From the NCBI GenBank assembly GCA_001819815.1, contig MHNO01000005.1, forward strand, positions 1 to 46,255: a stretch of DNA of 46,255 nt. Reading direction: 5' to 3'. Both the position numbers and the translations under genes were made by a program. This DNA is from Candidatus Ryanbacteria bacterium RIFCSPHIGHO2_02_FULL_45_17b (GTDB lineage Bacteria > Patescibacteriota > Minisyncoccia > Ryanbacterales > 2-02-FULL-48-12). Below the pieces are notes generated by a model, which did no database searches, was not told the DNA's origin, and worked only from the letters and a program-made list of their open reading frames with translations. Numbering within the stretch: the first letter of the stretch is position 1; every line of letters starts with the position of its first letter. Positions 1 through 6,151 of this stretch are shown here, in pieces.

Positions 1-293
1 TAGCTCATTGGTAGAGCGCAGCCCTGAATCTTCGGGGCTTTCTATAGAAATATAGATTGAAAAACTGGGTGAACTCGGGGAAACTTCTATAATGAGAACA
101 ATCCCGAGCCAAGCCGGGGAGGGCATTGGTTCCTCGGAAGGTGTAGAGACTAGCAGGTGAGTCCCAACAATAACCCTGCACAAGCGCCCGGCTCCATACC
201 CTTGTTTATGAGATAATTAAGAATGGAGATGAGATAGTCCAAAACAGCTCTTGGAAGAGGCTGGCGTAGGGTGTTCGATTCACCCCCGCGGCA
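1..293 (+). tRNA. tRNA-Phe(GAA), split by a group I intron, 5' end cut by window
   Basis: The window opens at tRNA position 8, so the first seven acceptor bases are missing. Visible parts are the D arm GCTC/GAGC (10-13 and 22-25 in tRNA numbering), anticodon stem CAGCC (19-23) with GGCTG (259-263), T stem GGGTG (269-273) with CACCC (281-285), and 3' acceptor strand CCGCGGC (286-292) followed by discriminator A293. Joining the exons (1-25 and 254-293) gives the seven-base loop CTGAAGA with anticodon GAA, so the product is tRNA-Phe. The bases after A293 are CTA, so CCA does not appear to be encoded, unlike in the neighbouring tRNA-Val. Position 37 is G. Charging identity is inferred from the anticodon only. 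Confidence 0.88.
26..253 (+). ncRNA. Group I self-splicing intron in the anticodon loop of tRNA-Phe
   Basis: The 5' exon end AGCCCT (20-25) pairs with the guide GGGGCT (34-39), giving the diagnostic U-G wobble at the splice site (P1). CTTC (30-33) pairs with the 3' exon start GAAG (254-257), giving P10. The catalytic helix P7 is GACTA (148-152) with TAGTC (235-239). P8 is CTCCAT (192-197) with ATGGAG (223-228). CTCGGG (74-79) pairs with CCCGAG (103-108). The intron ends in the terminal G253. It is 228 nt long and holds no ORF of useful size, so no homing endonuclease is seen. Insertion lies between U33 and G34. tRNA introns of this size usually belong to subgroup IC3; that assignment is inferred. 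Confidence 0.9.
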
Positions 294-300
294 CTAGGAA

Positions 301-331
301 AAAACAACCCTGTAGCTACAGGGTTGTTTTT
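301..331 (+). terminator. Rho-independent terminator after tRNA-Phe
   Basis: AACAACCCTGTAG pairs with CTACAGGGTTGTT around an almost closed loop and is followed by a T run. The symmetrical A and T flanks allow termination in both directions. Confidence 0.85.
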
Positions 332-382
332 GTTTACGAAATAGATATAATCCATAGTAAATAAATTCTTAGAGGAGGGGTT

Positions 383-574
383 GTGTATTGCGATAAACAC
401 ATAGACTCAAGGGCGTATCTAAAGGAAACAGTAGCGGCAATGTGCAAGCATATGACGCGCTGGAAGTTTCATCTGTATTGTGAGGCATGTGCAAATAAAC
501 ATAAAATATGCCAAGAGTGTGGTAGACCTATTTTAAAAACCGGCGGACCATCTCAAACCGAAAAAAAGAACTAG
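383..574 (+). CDS. Small Cys-rich protein, probable zinc-binding
   Basis: This 63-residue protein starts at GTG, five to six bases after a strong GAGGAGG site at 372-378, which decides the start. It carries CDKH near the N terminus (residues 3-6) and then two CxxC knuckles, CEAC and CQEC, about ten residues apart. That spacing suggests a small zinc ribbon. Such domains occur in many small bacterial proteins that bind nucleic acids or partner proteins, but I recognise no specific family. It is a single gene between two terminators, so it is probably transcribed alone. Metal binding is inferred from the Cys pattern; the function is unknown. Confidence 0.7.
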   Translation: MYCDKHIDSRAYLKETVAAMCKHMTRWKFHLYCEACANKHKICQECGRPILKTGGPSQTEKKN

Positions 575-598
575 TCTCATATGGTTCCACCCTGTCCC

Positions 599-624
599 AA
601 AGCCACGCATCCGTGGCTTTTTTA
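599..624 (+). terminator. Rho-independent terminator
   Basis: AAAGCCACG and CGTGGCTTT form a stem with the short loop CATC, followed by a T run. It lies just after the small Cys-rich gene. Confidence 0.85.
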
Positions 625-664
625 TCAAAAAAATGCTACTCTACGCGCATAGAAATAAAAAATA

Positions 665-739
665 GGGCGCTTAGCTCAGTGGTAGAGCACTTCGTTTACA
701 CCGAAGGGGTCGTAGGTTCGAATCCTTCAGCGCCCACCA
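665..739 (+). tRNA. tRNA-Val(UAC)
   Basis: A full cloverleaf is visible: acceptor GGGCGCT (665-671) with AGCGCCC (729-735), D arm GCTC/GAGC, anticodon stem CTTCG/CGAAG around loop TTTACAC with anticodon TAC, and a T arm with TTCGAAT. The T stem has one T-T mismatch in its second pair. CCA is encoded (737-739). Confidence 0.95.
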
Positions 740-836
740 AAACAGAACTCAAATTATCCATATCCAGTAAGTAGAGCTTGTGCCGTTCTTGATATTCTGA
801 TACACTTACACGAAATTCACATTACGGGGGTATTAT

Positions 837-1229
837 ATGCTGGAAAAAGTCGCGGAGGCGACCAAACTGTTCAGTCAATTCAATGCGTCCGCTCTCAAAC
901 TCGGGGATATAATTTTTGAAAGGCCATCGTACCACCAAGGAACACGAGTAAGGGTCGGATTGGGACAAAACGCAATACTTGCCACCATGAAATGTGTGGC
1001 AGAAAAGCTGGAGAAAATGCTTGAGGAACTTGACTCCCATCCGGGACTCATCCACCACGAAACATTTGTTCCCGAAATGTATGGACTGTATAGTTTTTTG
1101 GTGAACGCAATTTATGCACTTATGGTAGGGGGAGCCCCTGTAAAAGCGACTGTTACGGCAGTAGCAGAAAGGGGTATTCAGGAGTTTGGGATGTTCCTTG
1201 AAGCAAATAAACCAAACAACCGTAACTAA
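837..1229 (+). CDS. Hypothetical protein, 130 aa
   Basis: An ATG follows a GGGGG stretch at 826-830 that can act as a ribosome binding site, and a terminator follows the stop. The protein is mostly predicted helix. It has a helical N-terminal segment (residues 1-20), a middle segment rich in Lys and Glu (about 52-66), and a hydrophobic stretch LVNAIYALMVGG (about 87-98) that may be buried helix or weakly membrane-associated. No motif or family is recognised and there is no signal peptide. It stands alone between tRNA-Val and a convergent operon. Confidence 0.6.
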   Translation: MLEKVAEATKLFSQFNASALKLGDIIFERPSYHQGTRVRVGLGQNAILATMKCVAEKLEKMLEELDSHPGLIHHETFVPEMYGLYSFLVNAIYALMVGGAPVKATVTAVAERGIQEFGMFLEANKPNNRN

Positions 1230-1240
1230 ACTACGCTCTA

Positions 1241-1268
1241 GGGCGCGGCATTGTTTCGCGCCTTTTTT
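1241..1268 (+). terminator. Rho-independent terminator
   Basis: GGGCGCG and CGCGCC pair around an eight- to nine-base loop and are followed by six T. It ends the 837-1229 gene and separates it from the convergent operon. Confidence 0.85.
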
Positions 1269-1289
1269 ATATATTAAATCACAGTTGTA

Positions 1290-1865
1290 TCAAAACAAGG
1301 AAGTTTGTGCAGTGCCAGCTGTAACAGGTACTTGCCACGAAACGGGCACGGATACGCGCGGATCGGTGCGGGTTTCAGCTATCACGTGTCCGTTCTTTTT
1401 TCCAAATTCATACACGTCGCGTGTAATGCGAACATCATCCAAACAATACTTTTTAAGCATCTCTATATTCCCTTCCCGCCACCACTTGATTGCATCCAAC
1501 CCGTGACCACTTTTTTGTGTTCCTAAATTCATTTTCGCAAGACCATCAAGCGAAACGCGAAATCCTAAATACGATTCAATATCATTCATGAGATCAAGGT
1601 GCGGAATGGCCGCCAATGGCACGCGAACATGCGGTTGGAGCACCGGCACATCAAAATGCTTGCTGTTGAAGCCTATAATGCGCGAGGTATTACGAAATGC
1701 TTCCTCTAGCAGGGGAAAATCTTTTTCTTCATAACAACGAAGCGTGTCGTCAGCATACGAGTACACGCCCACGACTGAAACGCCAAGCAAGTGCATATTT
1801 TGCTTTCCGCCAACATCCTGAAATGACTGCTTAGTTTCAATGTCGAATACGAGTTCATTTTGCAT
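1290..1865 (-). CDS. DEDDy-type 3'-5' exonuclease, RNase H fold (YprB-like)
   Basis: This protein probably degrades DNA or RNA ends using two metal ions. The DEDD residues are visible: D8 and E10 in FDIET (motif I), D72 in NSKHFD (motif II), and Y140 with D144 in YCLDD (motif III, DEDDy type). At 191 residues it is a stand-alone nuclease, as in the YprB-like RNase H group, not a polymerase proofreading domain. It is the last gene of a minus-strand operon, eight bases after the nucleotidyltransferase gene. The substrate cannot be read from the sequence. Confidence 0.8.
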   Translation of the reverse strand: MQNELVFDIETKQSFQDVGGKQNMHLLGVSVVGVYSYADDTLRCYEEKDFPLLEEAFRNTSRIIGFNSKHFDVPVLQPHVRVPLAAIPHLDLMNDIESYLGFRVSLDGLAKMNLGTQKSGHGLDAIKWWREGNIEMLKKYCLDDVRITRDVYEFGKKNGHVIAETRTDPRVSVPVSWQVPVTAGTAQTSLF

Positions 1866-1873
1866 ATCGTTTG

Positions 1874-2353
1874 TTATAACACGTCGCCATAATTCTGCAT
1901 ATCGTGATACACCCGCGCGCTTACAAACTTGCGCGCTTCCGGATGATTGCGTATAAACGTAGCGGAAAGATTACCCGCGCCCTCCGTTACTTTTTGAATT
2001 TGAACATGTTCCGCGCCGAGCGCCTGCGCCAATAACGCGCCGTATGCTTCAGATGAAAATACATGCGTAATGTGATACGGGGAGACAAGGTGTTTTATAA
2101 ACTCCTCGTGCTCACGCGTGCGTTCGGGAGTCCATACGTCCCGCGGGGGCGGATTAACTCCTTCTATAATAACCGCTTTTGGATAAAGCGCGCGCACCCA
2201 GCCAGCACGCACAAAAATAGGTACGCCCGTAACATCAGGAGCGTCATATACCAGCACCACAAGATTATCGGCTTCATCAGTAGCTTTTTGCAACAAAAAC
2301 TCATGTCCTTTATGCAAGGGGGCAAATTTTCCTACCACAAGGCCTGTTTTCAT
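1874..2353 (-). CDS. Nicotinamide-nucleotide adenylyltransferase-like nucleotidyltransferase (NadM/NadR type)
   Basis: The enzyme probably joins NMN and ATP to NAD, the last step of NAD synthesis or salvage. It has the nucleotidyltransferase signature GKFAPLHKGH (residues 8-17) and the C-terminal phosphate-binding motif SATFIR (about 130-135), as in NadM and the N-terminal domain of NadR. At 159 residues it is close to NadM length, with no kinase domain as in full NadR. It lies in the ruvA-murE operon. Another cytidylyltransferase-like substrate remains possible, because the motifs are shared across the superfamily. Confidence 0.75.
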   Translation of the reverse strand: MKTGLVVGKFAPLHKGHEFLLQKATDEADNLVVLVYDAPDVTGVPIFVRAGWVRALYPKAVIIEGVNPPPRDVWTPERTREHEEFIKHLVSPYHITHVFSSEAYGALLAQALGAEHVQIQKVTEGAGNLSATFIRNHPEARKFVSARVYHDMQNYGDVL

Positions 2354-2367
2354 AAAAATATCATACG

Positions 2368-2844
2368 TTACGAACGACGGCGCAAAGAAAAAAGAGCGAT
2401 CCCAAAAGCCACAGACACATTCAACGATTCCTTTTTACCGCGCATAGAAATTTCCGCAATCACATCGCATTTTTGCAACACCGCTTCTGATAACCCGCGC
2501 ACCTCATTTCCCACCACCAGTGCCCATGATTTTTTTGATTTGACGCTTTGATAATCAACCGCGCGGGCATGTTGTTCAAGTCCGATAATATATGTCCTTT
2601 GCTTGCGGAGAGACAACAACAATGTCCTTATATCTTTTTTCTGTTCCCACGATACCGTATGCTCCGCGCCAAGCGCTGTTTTTACAATTTCAGCGCGCAC
2701 CTTACCAAACGCATCCATAGGTGAAGACGTATATCCGGTAAGATATATTTTTGTAACACCTGCCGCGTCTGCCGTGCGGAACATTGAGCCGACATTGTGC
2801 AAGCTCCGAATATTATGAAGCACGGCGATCTGCTGTTGTTTCAT
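2368..2844 (-). CDS. SpoU/TrmH family RNA 2'-O-methyltransferase
   Basis: It transfers a methyl group from SAM to a ribose 2'-OH in tRNA or rRNA. SPOUT motifs are clear: NVGSMFRTADAAGV near the N terminus (motif 1), VVGNEVRGLSE (motif 2) and SLNVSVAFGIAL (motif 3), which form the trefoil knot. I chose ATG at 2844 because GGAG lies eight bases upstream and family homology begins there. The open frame extends to 2991 but that part overlaps murE. The resulting 158-residue enzyme is a minimal catalytic domain like TrmL. It overlaps the murE end by 32 bases, suggesting translational coupling. The target nucleotide is unknown. Confidence 0.85.
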   Translation of the reverse strand: MKQQQIAVLHNIRSLHNVGSMFRTADAAGVTKIYLTGYTSSPMDAFGKVRAEIVKTALGAEHTVSWEQKKDIRTLLLSLRKQRTYIIGLEQHARAVDYQSVKSKKSWALVVGNEVRGLSEAVLQKCDVIAEISMRGKKESLNVSVAFGIALFSLRRRS

Positions 2845-4084
2845 TTTTTTTCTCCGCATCCAATTTTTGTAATTCTTCCCGCGCAACCTCGCGATCATCC
2901 CATGCTGTTTTTTCACCATTCGGTCCCGCCATATACCGTTCGCATCCCTTGCCGGTAATAAGTACCACATCGCCTTTTTGCGCTTGCCCAAACGCTTCGC
3001 TCATGGCTTGTCGTCTGTCAAGAATGAGTTTATAGTGCGTAGGTTTTTGAGAATAGGTCGGACTTTGCGAAAACCCCGTTGAAACTTGCTTTAAAATCTC
3101 TACCGGATTTTCATCATACGGGTCTTCGTTCGTGAGAATAATACTGGCGCAATACCGCGCGGCAATACGCCCCATTTCCGGACGTTTCCATTTATCACGC
3201 CCGCCTCCCGCGGAACCCAACACGCAAATAAGACGTGGCGCGGATAATTCTTTGTATACTTTTTCAAGCGCGTCCGGTGTGTGCGCGTAATCAACCACCA
3301 CGCCAAACGGACGCGTCTGAATAACTTCAAGCCGTCCGGGAATATAATCAATGCGTTCAAGCACGCGCTTGCTCACTTCAATCGGAATACCGATTGCTTC
3401 CGCCGCGGTAAGAGCCGCCATGGCGTTCGCGCGATTAAAATCACCGGGCAAGCGCAAACGCATGGTTTTGGGAAATTTTTGAAGCGAATAGGATAATCGT
3501 TTTTCAGCGTGAATTTGCGAAAGAAACGCGTACGTTTCTTTATCGTCTTCATTAAGAATATGCACAGGTGAAACCCGAAACAACTCAGCCTTTGCCGTCC
3601 GATACGCTTCAAACGATCCATGCGATTCAATGTGTTCCGGCGTAATGTTCGTTATAACCGCGATATCAAACTTGATATGCTTATGCCGAAATTGCTCGAT
3701 GCCCTCTGATGTAACTTCAAGCACCACATGAGTGACGCCATCCCGAACAGCAAGACGTAAAAACTTCTGTAAAAAAAATCTGCCCGGCATGGTCATTTTG
3801 GTATCATTCAATTTTTCATGATCCGCGATGCGAAACCGGATAGACGAAGCAGACGCCACGCGATACCCCGCCTCTTCCATAATCTCGGAAAGAAATTCTA
3901 CGGTAGTAGATTTACCGTTTGTTCCCGTAACACCAATAACGGTAAGCTGTTGCGAAGGAAAACGATATACAAAAGCGGAAAGCCACGCGAGAACCTTGTG
4001 GTAAAATGGTTGAAAAAATAAGAATATGCGCTTTGGGACCAGCGTTCTCGCCATTTGAATTATCTGTTGACCTTTTTGATTCAT
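2813..4084 (-). CDS. murE: MurE-type UDP-MurNAc-tripeptide ligase, short N terminus
   Basis: This cytoplasmic Mur ligase adds the third amino acid to UDP-MurNAc-dipeptide in peptidoglycan synthesis. The ATP loop is GVTGTNGKST (residues 51-60), followed by TNITPEHIESHG, the domain-3 motif DYAHTPDALEKV, and GSAGGGRDKWKRPEMG. Length is 423 residues against about 490 usually. The P-loop lies about 60 residues earlier than normal, so N-terminal domain 1 is reduced. The substrate loop reads TNEDPYDENP instead of the DNPR that marks diaminopimelate-specific MurE, so the residue added is uncertain. It follows ruvA by nine bases in the same operon. Confidence 0.88.
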   Translation of the reverse strand: MNQKGQQIIQMARTLVPKRIFLFFQPFYHKVLAWLSAFVYRFPSQQLTVIGVTGTNGKSTTVEFLSEIMEEAGYRVASASSIRFRIADHEKLNDTKMTMPGRFFLQKFLRLAVRDGVTHVVLEVTSEGIEQFRHKHIKFDIAVITNITPEHIESHGSFEAYRTAKAELFRVSPVHILNEDDKETYAFLSQIHAEKRLSYSLQKFPKTMRLRLPGDFNRANAMAALTAAEAIGIPIEVSKRVLERIDYIPGRLEVIQTRPFGVVVDYAHTPDALEKVYKELSAPRLICVLGSAGGGRDKWKRPEMGRIAARYCASIILTNEDPYDENPVEILKQVSTGFSQSPTYSQKPTHYKLILDRRQAMSEAFGQAQKGDVVLITGKGCERYMAGPNGEKTAWDDREVAREELQKLDAEKKNETTADRRAS

Positions 4085-4093
4085 AGGGAAATG

Positions 4094-4681
4094 TTAACTT
4101 TTTCCGCGCCCCATTGCCTTGAGCGCCTCTCCCAGACGTTCTTTGGTTCCCGGCATTCCCGCGGGAATTCTACTCACCGCTTGTCGCGCTTCATGTTGGG
4201 AATACCCCATGGCAATAAGCGCGTCAAGCACATCTGCGTCCGCGGCAAGTTCCGTGCGCATGCTATCGGGCATTGTGGCTCCTCCCAGCTTATCACGCAA
4301 TTCTACTATAATTTTTTCTGCCATTCGTTTTCCAATACCAGATACTTTTGTTAAGTACGCACTCTCTCCTGCCGCAATTGCCCGTTTTAGGGTATCAAGC
4401 GGCGCAATGCCTAAGATACCCAAAGCAGATTTTGGGCCAATGCCGGAAATTCCAATAAGCACTTCAAAAAACTGCATTTCCGCGTACGCGGAAAATCCGT
4501 ATAATTCCATGTCAGTTTCGCGCACATGGAGGTGTGTCCATACCTTGATAGCACTCCCTATGCTTGCTATGCTTCGCAAGGTCTCGGGTGCTAGATGCAC
4601 TTTATACCCTACCCCCCCAACGGAAATAACCGCAAAGCGATCACCTTTGAAAATGATTGTACCTTCGAGATGGCTAATCAT
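4094..4681 (-). CDS. ruvA: Holliday junction DNA helicase subunit RuvA
   Basis: RuvA binds the four-way junction and loads RuvB for branch migration. The 195-residue length is normal. The N-terminal OB domain (MISHLEGT... GVGYKVHL), the two helix-hairpin-helix motifs GISGIGPKSALGIL and VSGIGKRMAEKI (about 75-120), and a C-terminal RuvB-contact domain with MGYSQHEARQAVS are all present. It is the first gene of the minus-strand operon. ruvB (18030) and ruvC (20414) lie in a separate cluster on the other strand, so the three partners are split. Confidence 0.95.
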   Translation of the reverse strand: MISHLEGTIIFKGDRFAVISVGGVGYKVHLAPETLRSIASIGSAIKVWTHLHVRETDMELYGFSAYAEMQFFEVLIGISGIGPKSALGILGIAPLDTLKRAIAAGESAYLTKVSGIGKRMAEKIIVELRDKLGGATMPDSMRTELAADADVLDALIAMGYSQHEARQAVSRIPAGMPGTKERLGEALKAMGRGKS

Positions 4682-4713
4682 GTGAATAAGTATAGTATAA
4701 TAGGAACAAGATA

Positions 4714-4748
4714 AGAAAAAAAGCTGGCATCATGAGAAATGTCAGCTT
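4714..4748 (-). terminator. Terminator of the 4758-5129 gene
   Basis: On the minus strand AAGCTGACAT and ATGCCAGCTT pair, with one G-T pair, and a T run follows. Its core resembles the terminator at 5771-5795. Confidence 0.75.
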
Positions 4749-4757
4749 GAGTGGAAT

Positions 4758-5129
4758 CTATGGATGTTCTAATTTTGCCGCGAAAATCTGATATTTATTT
4801 GCCTCTTTCTTAAAGTATTTTTGAAATGCTTCAAAAACACCTTCTTGTATACTTTTATAGAGTTCATTTAGACGCCCAGCTTGTTCCATTTCAAAAAATT
4901 CTTTGAACAGGCAACTAATACTTCCAATTTTCACGCCTCCCCACCAATGCGTCTCATTAATATTTTTGTTTCCATGTTCCATGACAGGGCAAATTACAAT
5001 ACAAAGAAAGCCAATTTCCACACCAAGACAAGAGGCAAGAGTATATTCTAAATCTCTTATGAAATTTCTGTATGCCAATAACACATTTTGTTCTTTTTCG
5101 GTAAGATCACAATTGTCAATGTACTCCAT
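4758..5129 (-). CDS. Hypothetical protein, 123 aa
   Basis: The start at 5129 is set by AGGAGA a few bases upstream; a longer open frame to 5288 has no such site and would run through the uvrB fragment. The protein is acidic at its N terminus, has a hydrophobic Cys-containing stretch around residues 33-48 (GVEIGFLCIVICPV), then HWWGG, and an amphipathic C-terminal half. I recognise no family. It lies at the edge of an accessory island. Its base composition is more A+T-rich than that of the surrounding core genes, which fits recent acquisition. Confidence 0.6.
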   Translation of the reverse strand: MEYIDNCDLTEKEQNVLLAYRNFIRDLEYTLASCLGVEIGFLCIVICPVMEHGNKNINETHWWGGVKIGSISCLFKEFFEMEQAGRLNELYKSIQEGVFEAFQKYFKKEANKYQIFAAKLEHP

Positions 5130-5156
5130 ATTATTTCTCCTTCTATAAACAATATA

Positions 5157-5216
5157 ATGTCCTTCACCCTCAAAAGTCAATATAAACCAACCGGCGACCA
5201 ACCTCGCGCCATTGAG
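5157..5216 (+). pseudogene. Duplicated 5' end of uvrB (first 20 codons)
   Basis: These 60 bases are identical to 6152-6211, the first 20 codons of uvrB, beginning exactly at the start codon. After base 5216 the sequence diverges at once and the frame leads to an unrelated peptide. The flanks before the ATG also differ. It is therefore a broken remnant and not a gene, and it marks the left boundary of a 995-bp insertion or recombination event. Confidence 0.9.
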
Positions 5217-5241
5217 ACTTGTTGCCGGCCAATAATATCTG

Positions 5242-5249
5242 TGGTACCA
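5242..5249. promoter_or_regulatory. Candidate operator palindrome upstream of the toxin-antitoxin pair
   Basis: TGGTACCA is a perfect 8-bp palindrome seven bases before the antitoxin start. Ribbon-helix-helix antitoxins usually bind such sites to repress their own operon. The site is short, so this is only suggestive. Confidence 0.3.
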
Positions 5250-5256
5250 TATCACT

Positions 5257-5490
5257 ATGAACTCGACCATCACCATCAGCCTCCCCAAGCACGAAAAGGA
5301 ACGACTCGAGCGTTTGGCTCTTCGCTATGGACTCTCGCTCCCAGAACTTTCACTGCGCGTGCTCAAAGAAGTCTCTTCAGATATTCCTGAAGAAACACTC
5401 AATGAATACCTACACCCGCGGGAGCTCGCCAGTTCCCTCAAACGAGCTCTCCAAGACTGGCAACAGGGGCGCGTCCACGCACGGCTATGA
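5257..5490 (+). CDS. Ribbon-helix-helix antitoxin
   Basis: The 77-residue protein has a typical ribbon-helix-helix N terminus: the beta strand TITISLPK (residues 4-11), then helices with KERLERLALRYGLS and LPELSLRVLKEV. The C-terminal half (from about residue 45) would wrap the toxin. It overlaps the toxin gene by four bases (ATGA), the usual layout for co-translated antitoxin-toxin pairs. It would neutralise the toxin and repress the shared promoter. The exact antitoxin family cannot be named from sight. Confidence 0.8.
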   Translation: MNSTITISLPKHEKERLERLALRYGLSLPELSLRVLKEVSSDIPEETLNEYLHPRELASSLKRALQDWQQGRVHARL

Positions 5491-5744
5491 AAGTCGTTTA
5501 CGCAGATGAGTTTGTAAAACAATTCCACAAACTGCCACAGAGTATACAACATAGCTTCCGGGTTCAAGAACGTATATTCAAGAAAAATTGGCGGGACTCT
5601 CGCCTGCACACCAAGAAACTAAAAGGCGCTCTACAAATGTTTTCGTTCCGGATCACACGCGCCTATCACGCGCTTTTTATGTTCGTCGAAACACACACTG
5701 TACTCTTTGCAACCATTGGGCACCGCAAAGATATCTATCGTTAA
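5487..5744 (+). CDS. RelE/ParE superfamily toxin
   Basis: The 85-residue basic protein has the RelE/ParE layout: an N-terminal strand (MKVVYADEFVKQFHKLP), a long helix, then KKLKGALQMFSFRI and a C-terminal strand ending in FATIGHRKDIYR. The final GHRKDIY segment is characteristic of the family. Members either cut mRNA on ribosomes (RelE, YafQ, HigB) or poison gyrase (ParE); which applies here cannot be told. It is translated with the antitoxin just upstream. The pair sits between the two copies of the uvrB start, so it belongs to the inserted segment. Confidence 0.82.
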   Translation: MKVVYADEFVKQFHKLPQSIQHSFRVQERIFKKNWRDSRLHTKKLKGALQMFSFRITRAYHALFMFVETHTVLFATIGHRKDIYR

Positions 5745-5770
5745 AATTTCACTTGGCGAGTCCAGAAAAG

Positions 5771-5795
5771 AAAAAAGCTGGCACAGAACCAGCTT
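5771..5795 (-). terminator. Terminator of the 5817-6119 gene
   Basis: AAGCTGG pairs with CCAGCTT and the minus-strand product ends in a T run. The core AAAAAAGCTGGCA matches that of the 4714-4748 terminator. Confidence 0.75.
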
Positions 5796-5816
5796 CTCTA
5801 GACTACAGAGGGTGTC

Positions 5817-6119
5817 CTACTTCAGTCTTATCTGACAGGACATTAAAGCAAACAAAAGGAACACAAACCCCAGGAGCAATGATAGCACAGAGAAGAGGGT
5901 GAGCCTTCCCTTTTGCAGGTCTCTAATAAACTTACTTGCAAAACAGACCAAGAGGACAATATCAGGAGCGATTATGACTGCCAGATGCACAACACCCACC
6001 TCTATTCCAAAAAAGACGTTAGCAACAAGGAGATAGGAGAGGAACAGTAGGGCACAGGCCAAGATGGTTACTGCTCGTTCTTTTGCCACAGAATCTAAAT
6101 GCCCAGTCCTTTCTAACAT
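5817..6119 (-). CDS. Small membrane protein, three predicted transmembrane segments
   Basis: The start at 6119 has an AGGAGGT site eight bases upstream. Of 100 residues, most lie in three hydrophobic segments, at about 16-38 (ILACALLFLSYLLVANVFF), 42-62 and 73-93, with a short basic loop FIRDLQKGRL between the last two. The topology suggests a small integral membrane protein. No family is recognised. It is divergent from uvrB and lies inside the island bounded by the uvrB duplicate. It could be a small immunity or accessory protein, but nothing in the sequence proves that. Confidence 0.65.
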   Translation of the reverse strand: MLERTGHLDSVAKERAVTILACALLFLSYLLVANVFFGIEVGVVHLAVIIAPDIVLLVCFASKFIRDLQKGRLTLFSVLSLLLGFVFLLFALMSCQIRLK

Positions 6120-6151
6120 ACAGAACCTCCTTTCAAATTCATACTCACACT

